Shown: one piece after another, positions 23,749-30,227 of the stretch | Layout of the letters: the number at the start of each line of letters is the position of its first letter | How positions within the stretch are numbered: the first letter of the stretch is position 1 | Source: Clostridia bacterium | GTDB lineage: Bacteria > Bacillota_A > Clostridia > Oscillospirales > Acutalibacteraceae | Assembly: GCA_017397065.1 (NCBI GenBank) | Contig: JAFQKE010000004.1 | Coordinates: 1 to 40,993, forward strand | Direction: 5' to 3' | DNA length: 40,993 nt | The notes under the pieces: model-generated | Seen by the model: only the letters and a program-made list of their open reading frames with translations | Databases searched by the model: none | Told to the model about the DNA's origin: nothing | Made by a program: the position numbers and the translations under genes

Positions 23749-25356
23749 TTATTCAAATTCTTCTAGCTGGCTGAATTCTTTAAGCACAAGATTTTCATTT
23801 TTATCAAGTGCCCAGTTAATTTCATATTCGGCGTTAAACAGCAGCAAATCTCTGCCCTTTCTATCTACCACGTGCTTGGTTGTGGACATAAGGTTAAGGT
23901 CGGTAAAATCGCCGCCATCGGTTATTTCGGCAAAACGCACCAATGAAAGTGGTGTGTCGATTCTGTTGTACTTAACGCCATATTCCGATTCCATACGGAA
24001 CTGAAGCACGTCAAACTGAAGTGTACCAACAACGCCAACATAAACCCTTTCCATACCAGAATTGGGTATAAAGAACATCTGAATAGCACCCTCTTGTGCA
24101 ATCTGGGTAATGCCCTTGTCAAACTGTTTGCGTTTAAGCGAATCAATTTGCTCAACAATTGCAAAATGTTCGGGAGCAAAGGTGGGTATGCCTGCGTATT
24201 CAATTTTTAAGGATGAATCACAAATAGTATCACCAATGGAGAAAATTCCGGGATCAAAAACGCCTATTATATCGCCTGCATAGGCTGTATCAATAACCTC
24301 ACGCTCTTGTGCCATCATCTGTTGGGGACGTGAGAGTTTAATGCTTTTTTTGCCCTGAACGTGATAATATTCTTTAGAACGCTCAAATTTACCGGAGCAG
24401 ATTCGCATAAAGGCAATTCGGTCACGATGAGCCTTGTTCATATTTGCTTGGATTTTAAAAACAAAAGCCGAAAATCTTTCTTCGGTTGGGGGGATTATTT
24501 CCTCGCCCGAGCGGTGGGGCAGGGGCTCGGTGGTCATTTCTAAAAAGTTCTCCAAAAAGGGCTCAACACCAAAGTTGTTAAGAGCCGAACCAAAGAAAAC
24601 AGGGGAGAGCTTGCCGCTACGAACTAAATCTAAATCAAATTCATATCCTGCACCGTCTACAAGCTCCAATTCGTCCTGCAAATCACGTCGGGAGTACTCG
24701 CCAATAAGGCTGTCGAGTTTTTCGGTATCTTCAATATCGCACTCAATTGCCTCGATTCGTGTGTTACCTGCGTGGGAGTCGGCAAAGGTTAAAATCTGAC
24801 GTTTTTCACGGTCAAAAACACCCTTGAAGTTTACACCGCAACCAATGGGCCAGTTCATAGGATAGGTGCCGATGCCAAATTCGCTTTCAAGCTCATCTAA
24901 AAGCTCAAAGGAATCTCTTGCCTCACGGTCCATCTTGTTTATAAAGGTGAAAATGGGAATGTGACGCATTGCACAAACCTTAAAGAGCTTTCTGGTCTGT
25001 GGCTCAATACCCTTTGCGGCGTCAATAACCATTACAACGCTGTCGGCGGCGGTAAGGGTGCGGTAGGTATCTTCTGAGAAGTCCTGATGTCCGGGGGTAT
25101 CCAGAATATTTATGCAGTAGCCGTTATACTCAAACTGCATAACCGAGGAGGTGATTGAAATACCTCTTTTTTTCTCAATCTCCATCCAGTCCGAAACGGC
25201 GTGCTTGTCGTTCTGTTTGCCCTTTATGGAACCTGCCGACTGTATAGCTCTTCCATAAAGGAGCAGCTTTTCGGTAAGGGTTGTTTTACCGGCGTCAGGG
25301 TGGGAGATTATGGCAAATGTTCGTCTTCTTGAAATTTCATTTTTAATGTCAGACAT
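23749..25356 (-). CDS. prfC: Peptide chain release factor 3
   Basis: The 535-residue GTPase recycles RF1/RF2 from the ribosome after termination. All G motifs are present: SHPDAGKTTL (P-loop), RGISIT (switch I), DTPGHQD (switch II) and NKMD (G4). The segment KQNDKHAVSDWMEIEKKRG is diagnostic of RF3 against EF-G. Length is normal (about 525-535). It has its own promoter, and AGGAGTAAA lies before the ATG. Nothing odd is seen in the frame. Confidence 0.97.
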   Translation of the reverse strand: MSDIKNEISRRRTFAIISHPDAGKTTLTEKLLLYGRAIQSAGSIKGKQNDKHAVSDWMEIEKKRGISITSSVMQFEYNGYCINILDTPGHQDFSEDTYRTLTAADSVVMVIDAAKGIEPQTRKLFKVCAMRHIPIFTFINKMDREARDSFELLDELESEFGIGTYPMNWPIGCGVNFKGVFDREKRQILTFADSHAGNTRIEAIECDIEDTEKLDSLIGEYSRRDLQDELELVDGAGYEFDLDLVRSGKLSPVFFGSALNNFGVEPFLENFLEMTTEPLPHRSGEEIIPPTEERFSAFVFKIQANMNKAHRDRIAFMRICSGKFERSKEYYHVQGKKSIKLSRPQQMMAQEREVIDTAYAGDIIGVFDPGIFSIGDTICDSSLKIEYAGIPTFAPEHFAIVEQIDSLKRKQFDKGITQIAQEGAIQMFFIPNSGMERVYVGVVGTLQFDVLQFRMESEYGVKYNRIDTPLSLVRFAEITDGGDFTDLNLMSTTKHVVDRKGRDLLLFNAEYEINWALDKNENLVLKEFSQLEEFE

Positions 25357-25391
25357 ATTTTACTCCTAAAATTAAAATCATTAATTTATTT

Positions 25392-25419
25392 ATTATATCA
25401 TAAATAAAGCAAAATTCAA
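25392..25419 (-). promoter_or_regulatory. Promoter of prfC
   Basis: On the minus strand TTGAAT (25419-25414), a 16-base spacer and TATAAT (25397-25392), 36 bases before the ATG. Confidence 0.6.
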
Positions 25420-25456
25420 AGAAAAATTTTCAAATATTGTAGGGGGAGGTGTAATG

Positions 25457-25954
25457 TCAAACAAACAGTTTCCTTTCAGGCATAAATAAATATTCGGTAT
25501 CTTTCCGATTTTTTTCGTAATCCGTAACAAAATCAATCACCGTTCCGCTGTGGGCTAATAGAGAGTTTTTAAGCTTTTCGTTTTCTTTGTTTCCTATTAA
25601 AACAATATTTCCTACATATTCGCTCAAATCCAAATAATAGGAGTCTTTAATAACTCCGTTAGGAGCAATTACGGCGATTTTTGGCTTTTTTTCTTTACAC
25701 AAGGCGAGAAAGTCAAAAAGCAATTTTTTGCAGTGTATTTCAAAGGCAGGGTAGGGTGCAGGGTAGCTTTTTTCATAAAAGTTTTTGGGATAAATAATTT
25801 TCTTTTCAAAGGGTTTTAAAAACTGAATCAGCAGATTTTTTTGCTTTGTATTTTTAGGATTTGGAGCATATACTATAAAAAAATCCTTTCTTTTTTCATA
25901 CTTTATTTTATAAGAAAATCGTTTTTCTTTTAGTAATACAAGCTTTACAAGCAT
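25457..25954 (-). CDS. Unknown protein, Lys/Phe-rich
   Basis: The 165-residue product is strongly basic in its first half (many Lys, Phe, Tyr). It ends in an alpha/beta-looking part with KIAVIAPNGVI and YVGNIVLIGNKEN, reminiscent of a small Rossmann-like fold. No signal peptide, membrane helix or known family is visible. The start is backed by GTGAGGTG before the ATG. It is divergent from the M14 peptidase gene, sharing a 65-base promoter gap. I do not assign a function. Confidence 0.65.
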   Translation of the reverse strand: MLVKLVLLKEKRFSYKIKYEKRKDFFIVYAPNPKNTKQKNLLIQFLKPFEKKIIYPKNFYEKSYPAPYPAFEIHCKKLLFDFLALCKEKKPKIAVIAPNGVIKDSYYLDLSEYVGNIVLIGNKENEKLKNSLLAHSGTVIDFVTDYEKNRKDTEYLFMPERKLFV

Positions 25955-26019
25955 AAAAACACCTCACTTTAAACATATGCAAAAGGTTTTGGGTCATATA
26001 ATTAACTGAGGTGATATTT

Positions 26020-27309
26020 ATGTTTTTAATTAAAGAGGGCGATGGCGGCAGTTTGGTTCAAATGGTACAGCTATCCCTTAAAAGAGCAGGATTTGATCCC
26101 CTTTTTTTGGATGGGATTTTTGGCGGAAGAACCAAATCGGCGGTTATTGATTTTCAAAAAAGCAGAGGACTTATCCCTGACGGAATAGTCGGTAAAAATA
26201 CATTTTTAGCACTGCGGCCGTTTATTGTCGGCTACACGGTTTATACGGTAAGCGGCGGCGATACCGTTTATAGTATAGCCAACAAGCTTGGCAGCACGGT
26301 CTCTCTAATTGAAAATGCAAATAAAAATCTTTCGGCTTTTAATTTGCAGGTGGGCAGAAATATTTTGGTGCCATTTAATTTTTCTCTTGTGCCAACAAAC
26401 ATTGCGTGGTCATCATTGCTTACTGAGCTTGTATGCGAGGGATTAGAGGTTCGGTACCCCTTTGCGGTGACCGAGATTATAGGCAGAAGCGTGAAAGGTG
26501 CACCAATTGTTATGCTTAAAATAGGCGATGGGGAAAATAAGGTGTTTTTTAATGCCTCCCATCATGCCAATGAGTGGATAACTACTCCAATGGTGCTGAA
26601 GTTTACCGAGGAGTATTTAAAATCGGTTACCAATGCGGGGAGCATTGGCGGAGCAAATGCTGAGGAGACCTTTAACAGCACAACCCTTTACATAGTTCCT
26701 ATGGTTAATCCTGATGGAGTGGATTTGGTGACGGGGGCTATGGAGAGGGACGGAGAAGACTATTACGACATAATAAGACTTGCAAATAATTATCCCGGTA
26801 TTCCTTTCCCATCGGGGTGGAAAGCAAATATAAATGGTGTGGATTTAAACCTTAATTATCCGGCTATGTGGGAGCAGGCAAGAGAGCAGAAGTTTTTGGC
26901 AGGCTTTACTCTGCCGGGGCCACTTAATTTTGTGGGGGAGGCTCCGCTTGATCAACCCGAAACAAAAGCAATATACGATATAAGCAGGGAAATAGGATTT
27001 GATTTAACCCTGTCACTACATACTCAAGGGGAGGAGATTTATTGGCGTTTTGGTGAGTTTCAGCCAAATGGCGGCAGAGAGCTGGGAGAAAAAATGGCGG
27101 CCGTTTCGGGGTATACGCTTACCGACCCGATAGAATTTCAGTCTTATGCAGGCTATAAGGATTGGTTTATTATGACCTATTTAAAACCGGGATATACCAT
27201 TGAGGCAGGCATAGGGCAAAACCCCTTGCCAATTGAAAAATTTGATGTTTTTTACCCACCCGTAAGAAATATTCTTGCAGTAGCACTTTCACATTTTAAT
27301 ATCATATAA
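26020..27309 (+). CDS. Cell-wall M14 zinc peptidase with PG-binding and LysM domains
   Basis: The 429-residue product has three domains: peptidoglycan-binding type 1 (about 8-65, with DGIFGGRTKSAVIDFQ), LysM (about 70-120, YTVSGGDTVYSIANKLG) and an M14 carboxypeptidase-like domain. Zinc ligands are H182/E185 (HHANE) and H334 (SLHTQGE), with catalytic Glu395 (TIEAGIG). The combination matches gamma-D-glutamyl-diaminopimelate peptidases that cut peptidoglycan stem peptides, often in spore formers. No signal peptide is present, as in several spore-coat enzymes of this type. The ATG follows GAGGTGAT. TATAAT at 25997-26002 is its likely -10; the -35 is poor, so an alternative sigma factor is possible. 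Confidence 0.9.
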   Translation: MFLIKEGDGGSLVQMVQLSLKRAGFDPLFLDGIFGGRTKSAVIDFQKSRGLIPDGIVGKNTFLALRPFIVGYTVYTVSGGDTVYSIANKLGSTVSLIENANKNLSAFNLQVGRNILVPFNFSLVPTNIAWSSLLTELVCEGLEVRYPFAVTEIIGRSVKGAPIVMLKIGDGENKVFFNASHHANEWITTPMVLKFTEEYLKSVTNAGSIGGANAEETFNSTTLYIVPMVNPDGVDLVTGAMERDGEDYYDIIRLANNYPGIPFPSGWKANINGVDLNLNYPAMWEQAREQKFLAGFTLPGPLNFVGEAPLDQPETKAIYDISREIGFDLTLSLHTQGEEIYWRFGEFQPNGGRELGEKMAAVSGYTLTDPIEFQSYAGYKDWFIMTYLKPGYTIEAGIGQNPLPIEKFDVFYPPVRNILAVALSHFNII

Positions 27310-27316
27310 ATTTAAT

Positions 27317-27376
27317 AAAATCATCCTTTCATAAAAGCCTGCCTTTGGGGCAAACTAATATCGAAAGGATGATTTT
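27317..27376 (+). promoter_or_regulatory. Hairpin that ends one gene and covers the next ribosome binding site
   Basis: A perfect 14-bp stem (27317-27330 with 27363-27376) encloses a 32-base loop with a smaller TGCC/GGCA hairpin. The 3' arm contains GAAAGGATGA, the ribosome binding site of the gene starting at 27379, and then T residues. It can act as terminator for the M14 gene and mask translation of the next. Confidence 0.7.
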
Positions 27377-27378
27377 TT

Positions 27379-27813
27379 ATGATAGAATCTGATACTATAA
27401 AGCTTCTTCGTGAGTGTGATGCAGGGGTAAGAATGGGCATTGATTCCATTGAGGACGTTTTGGATAATGTAAAATCCGAAAAGCTGGAAAAATATCTTAC
27501 CCAGTGCAAGGACGAGCACGTGAAACTTCAAAATGAAATTAATGAGCAGTTAAATAGATTTGAGGATGAGGGCAAAGCACCAAATCCCATAGCCAAGGGA
27601 ATGTCTTGGATGAAAACCAACTGGAAGCTTTCAATGGATAATACCGATAATACGGTCGCCGATTTGATGACCGACGGTTGCAATATGGGTGTAAAATCCT
27701 TAAATAAGTATTTAAACGAGTATAAAGCCGCCGACGAGGTTTCAAAGGACATTACAAAGCGACTTATAAATTTAGAGGAACGCCTTACCCTTGATATAAG
27801 AAAGTATTTATAG
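27379..27813 (+). CDS. Helical protein, possibly ferritin-like (DUF2383 type)
   Basis: The 144-residue product is almost all amphipathic helix, with Glu/Asp/Lys-rich heptad-like stretches. The pattern is of a four-helix bundle with a central WMKTNWKLSMDN turn. Stress-related ferritin-like proteins of the PA2169/DUF2383 type look similar, but the metal-binding Glu/His pairs are not clear, so this is inference. The start codon follows GGATGATTTTTT directly, inside the hairpin described at 27317-27376. The gene ends with its own terminator. Confidence 0.75.
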   Translation: MIESDTIKLLRECDAGVRMGIDSIEDVLDNVKSEKLEKYLTQCKDEHVKLQNEINEQLNRFEDEGKAPNPIAKGMSWMKTNWKLSMDNTDNTVADLMTDGCNMGVKSLNKYLNEYKAADEVSKDITKRLINLEERLTLDIRKYL

Positions 27814-27823
27814 AATAAAAAAA

Positions 27824-27860
27824 TGCAACTTATTTTATAGTGGAAATAAGTTGCAATTTT
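27824..27860 (+). terminator. Terminator overlapping an RNA promoter
   Basis: A 12-bp perfect stem (TGCAACTTATTT, 27824-27835, with 27844-27855) and a T run. Its 3' arm contains the TTGCAA -35 of the following RNA gene. Confidence 0.8.
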
Positions 27861-27879
27861 TCTTTGTTTATGCTACAAT
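27851..27879 (+). promoter_or_regulatory. Promoter of RNA copy A
   Basis: TTGCAA (27851-27856), a 17-base spacer and TACAAT (27874-27879) with an extended TGC. Transcription should begin near 27884-27887, exactly at the base of the outer RNA stem. Confidence 0.75.
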
Positions 27880-27883
27880 AACG

Positions 27884-28031
27884 ATGCTACACGAATTAAA
27901 TAAACTCTATACGGGGGATAATACCTTGGTAAAAGGTGTTTTCCTCTAATTCCCGTATGGAGTTAATTCGTGTAGCAACGACCGAGGAAGAACACTTTTT
28001 CAGCACATCTCTTCGGGGATGTGCTTTTTTG
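27884..28031 (+). ncRNA. Structured small RNA, copy A
   Basis: About 145 bases fold into one long hairpin plus terminator. The outer stem is GCTACACGAATTAA (27886-27899) with 27963-27976, and a 5-base bulge follows. The middle stem is 27905-27915 with 27952-27962 (one G-T pair). The inner stem (27916-27927 with 27933-27944, one mismatch) is capped by GGTAA. The 3' part has AGAACACTTTTT (27989-28000), which can also pair with AAAAGGTGTTTT (27931-27942), and a terminator hairpin at 28002-28025 with a T run. There is no significant reading frame. The outer stems differ from copy B but fold the same way. Confidence 0.75.
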
Positions 28032-28034
28032 TTT

Positions 28035-28101
28035 TTATGATTTATAAGGATTTTTTGCTACTCGTTAAAGTCGGCAATAGGATCTAACGCTTTATAAATT
28101 C
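28035..28101 (-). pseudogene. Fragment of a beta-propeller gene paralogue
   Basis: This stretch closely resembles 29620-29685, inside the propeller gene at 29058-30227. Shared blocks are AAGGATTTTTTG, TCGGCAATAGG (one change) and CTAACGC. On the minus strand it would encode a variant of the LLINYKALGPIAGFSENQ segment, but with an in-frame stop. It lies between the two RNA copies. Confidence 0.6.
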
Positions 28102-28115
28102 ATAGTGGAAATAAG

Positions 28116-28144
28116 TTGCAATTTTTATTTGTTTATGTTATTAT
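28116..28144 (+). promoter_or_regulatory. Promoter of RNA copy B
   Basis: TTGCAA (28116-28121), a 17-base spacer and TATTAT (28139-28144, TGT before it); a TATAAT also lies at 28142-28147. The upstream ATAGTGGAAATAAG matches copy A, where it is loop and 3' arm of a terminator, so copy B carries half of that terminator. Confidence 0.7.
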
Positions 28145-28148
28145 AATG

Positions 28149-28322
28149 ACATACCACATCACAACATAATCACGATAGACTATTTATCTATATTTAGGAG
28201 AACACTACCTTGGTAAAAGGTGTTCTCTCTATTCTCCTATGTGGGTAAATAGTTTTGGTGTGATGTGGTAGTCTAACCGAAGAACACTTTTTCAGCACAT
28301 CTCTTCGGGGATGTGCTTTTTT
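28149..28322 (+). ncRNA. Structured small RNA, copy B
   Basis: This copy has the same architecture as copy A with a different outer sequence. The outer stem is TACCACATCACA (28152-28163) with 28259-28270, and the second stem is ACTATTTA (28179-28186) with 28246-28253. The inner stem is GAGAAC...GTTCTC around the shared ACCTTGGTAAAAGGT hairpin (28207-28221). An AGAACACTTTTT tail can pair with the inner arm, and the terminator (28294-28317) is identical. Its T run ends about 34 bases before the start of a Cys-rich gene, so it could also act as that gene's leader. Confidence 0.75.
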
Positions 28323-28355
28323 GTTTATATGGACAAAAAATATGGTGGTTGGGTG

Positions 28356-28568
28356 ATGTTTGTGATTATAAAAGAAAACGCTTGTCCTTGTGCGTATTGC
28401 GAGTATTTTAAAATTATTGAATACGAGCAAAGTAATGTAACGGTTCAAAATGGCTTTTGTTTAAAGAGAAAAGATTTCCGTGAATTATGCGATAACCTTT
28501 GCGAAAAATTTGTTTTAAAAAAAGGTGTACATACCCAAAAATGGTACCCACAAAAAGATAATGGGTGA
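28356..28568 (+). CDS. Small Cys-rich protein, probably metal-binding
   Basis: The 70-residue product has paired cysteines: CPCAYC near the start, then C in GFCLKRKDF and C residues in LCDNLCEKF. This spacing suggests one or two zinc sites. It is otherwise soluble and basic. ATG 28356 is preferred because GGTGGTTGGGTG precedes it; an in-frame ATG at 28329 has no site. It follows the terminator of RNA copy B and may be expressed by read-through. The function is unknown. Confidence 0.65.
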   Translation: MFVIIKENACPCAYCEYFKIIEYEQSNVTVQNGFCLKRKDFRELCDNLCEKFVLKKGVHTQKWYPQKDNG

Positions 28569-28596
28569 TGCTTGTTTCTCTAAAAAACAGTCGCAC

Positions 28597-28931
28597 GATA
28601 AATTGTAGTTTACCGCAGAGATTTAACCATTATACTGTAGGGAATGACCAATGTGTCATTCCGCAAAAAAAATACGGTATTTTGATTATTTTGTTACGGA
28701 ACAACACGCTGGTTGTTCCCTACGTTGTTGCCCCAAAATTTGTTTGTTAAATTGTTATTTAGCAGTGATTAGCGGCTTTCTTTTTCGCCTTCCCCTTGAC
28801 GGGGAAGGGGGACCGCTTTAGCGGTGGATGAGGTGAAAGAACCGCTAAAATATGCAATTTTTTACGGGCAGTCGAGGACGCCTGCCCCTACGGTATCACC
28901 CAAAAATCTCTGCGATAAACAACAATTTATC
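28597..28931. mobile_element. 335-bp MITE-like element with 27-bp inverted ends
   Basis: The ends 28597-28623 and 28905-28931 are inverted repeats matching at 25 of 27 positions. Between them are nested palindromes: GGAATGAC/GTCATTCC, GGAACAAC/GTTGTTCC, GTAGGGAA/TTCCCTAC, CTTCCCC/GGGGAAG, ACCGC/GCGGT and GGGCA/TGCCC. No reading frame for a transposase is present. I could not find a convincing target-site duplication. Such GC-rich palindromic words recur across gut Clostridia genomes in my recollection, which fits a dispersed non-autonomous element. Confidence 0.65.
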
Positions 28932-28957
28932 TAACTGATGAATATATTTATAAAAAT

Positions 28958-29002
28958 AAAATCTGCAACGAAAGTGGTTTTTTCACTTTTATTGCAGATT
29001 TT
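28958..29002 (-). terminator. Terminator of the uronate operon
   Basis: A 19-position stem (28958-28976 with 28984-29002) with one C/A mismatch and one G-T pair. The leftward strand ends in a T-rich tail. Confidence 0.8.
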
Positions 29003-29057
29003 TCATTTTATTCTATTCTTATTTTAAATGATTTAATATTTTAAAGGTTCATTATGT

Positions 29058-30227
29058 TTAAAAGTCAAGTGCGGTTGTGGGAATAAGCACAATATCCCGT
29101 CGACCATCTTTAGTGGTGTCAAAGGTTATAAAGCTTCCGTCTAAAATAAAGCGTGCGTGCAAATCACATCGGAAATCGCCCATTGCAATATCTTCACGGG
29201 TAACTGCTTTAAGCAGTAAACGGGATTCACCTGTTTTTAGGCTGTACCCCCAAAGAAGTCGATATCCGTCCCTTGGGTATCCATCACCTATAATGTAGTT
29301 TCCGTCGGGCGAAATACTGCAGTGAATATCACCGTTGTGATCTTCGTTAAAATATGGCATATCATATTCAGTAATCTTTTTTGTATCAACATTTATGTTG
29401 TACATACTTGCCTTTTCATAGCCATTGGGTCTGCAGTGGGCAATAATATCGCTGCCGTTTATCCAATTATAGTGCGAAATATAACTGTTTTTAATTACGG
29501 TAAAGCAGTTGCCCTTTAAATCGCCGATAACCATTGAAGTGCTCCACGTTACATCAGATGTGCGGAAGTTGCGTACCAACGCTACAAATCTATCAGATGT
29601 GCGGTTAAAGGTTATGTGATTAACAAGGATTTTTTGATTTTCGCTAAAGCCGGCAATAGGGCCTAACGCCTTGTAGTTTATTAAAAGTGTTGATTTGCCG
29701 CTTTGCATATCGGTTAAATAAATACCATCATTTTCCGGATGATTTACATCGGCATTTTCATCCTTAAAGGCGGCATATCCGTAACCCGGTCGAAAGGCGA
29801 ATATTCTGCCAAAATTAACCGAAAGTCCCCACTTTCCATCAGGTGAAACACAGGCGGTAGCCATATCGGTGTAGCTTTTTTTGCCGGTTTCAAAATTGTG
29901 GGTAACGGTAGAAAATTTGCCGTTTTCACAAACATTGTAATAAACGGTGTTTTCTAAATATGGGTGGTACTGAAGCATTGCTCCTTGCTGAAAATTCCAA
30001 GCAGTAGTTTCGGCTATTTTTACGAACTTTCCGTTATCCAGATATCCGATTTCGGCTACATCGTCAGCCGTAGGCAGTCTGTCAATAAACTGTACACGGT
30101 GGGTAAGATGTTTTCCGCTTTTGCCCGTTGCACGCATATCATAATAGGCAAAAAAGTAATGGGCATCATCTGGGGTTATCACCTTTATATCACTGTCGCC
30201 ATAGTATTCGCTTATAATATTTTGCAT
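29058..30227 (-). CDS. Beta-propeller protein, possible oligouronide lyase
   Basis: The 389-residue product consists of repeated four-strand blades with typical turns (SPDGKWGLS, SPDGNYIIGDGYP). There is no signal peptide, so it is cytoplasmic. Late His-rich segments (EDHNGDIHCSISPDG and FRCDLHARF) recall the metal-binding His residues of oligogalacturonate lyases (PL22), and the operon handles uronic acids. This makes a cytoplasmic lyase a good guess but not proven. Its ATG follows the uxaA stop directly (TAA then ATG), so the two are coupled. A fragment of a paralogue lies at 28035-28101. Confidence 0.75.
   Translation of the reverse strand: MQNIISEYYGDSDIKVITPDDAHYFFAYYDMRATGKSGKHLTHRVQFIDRLPTADDVAEIGYLDNGKFVKIAETTAWNFQQGAMLQYHPYLENTVYYNVCENGKFSTVTHNFETGKKSYTDMATACVSPDGKWGLSVNFGRIFAFRPGYGYAAFKDENADVNHPENDGIYLTDMQSGKSTLLINYKALGPIAGFSENQKILVNHITFNRTSDRFVALVRNFRTSDVTWSTSMVIGDLKGNCFTVIKNSYISHYNWINGSDIIAHCRPNGYEKASMYNINVDTKKITEYDMPYFNEDHNGDIHCSISPDGNYIIGDGYPRDGYRLLWGYSLKTGESRLLLKAVTREDIAMGDFRCDLHARFILDGSFITFDTTKDGRRDIVLIPTTALDF

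Noticed and set aside
24434..24799. 121-codon frame opposite prfC
   Set aside because: prfC is unmistakable on the other strand; this frame has no start signals or motifs.
27884..28031. 6S RNA or a known riboswitch
   Set aside because: The long hairpin lacks the large symmetric central bubble expected of 6S, and there is no conserved aptamer I recognise; copy A has no gene directly downstream. A formal search could still overturn this.
28194..28448. Minus-strand frame across RNA copy B
   Set aside because: It lies across the terminator and the Cys-rich gene with no ribosome binding site; the RNA fold explains the sequence better.
28597..28931. Complete insertion sequence
   Set aside because: There is no transposase frame and no clear target-site duplication, so only a non-autonomous element is supported.
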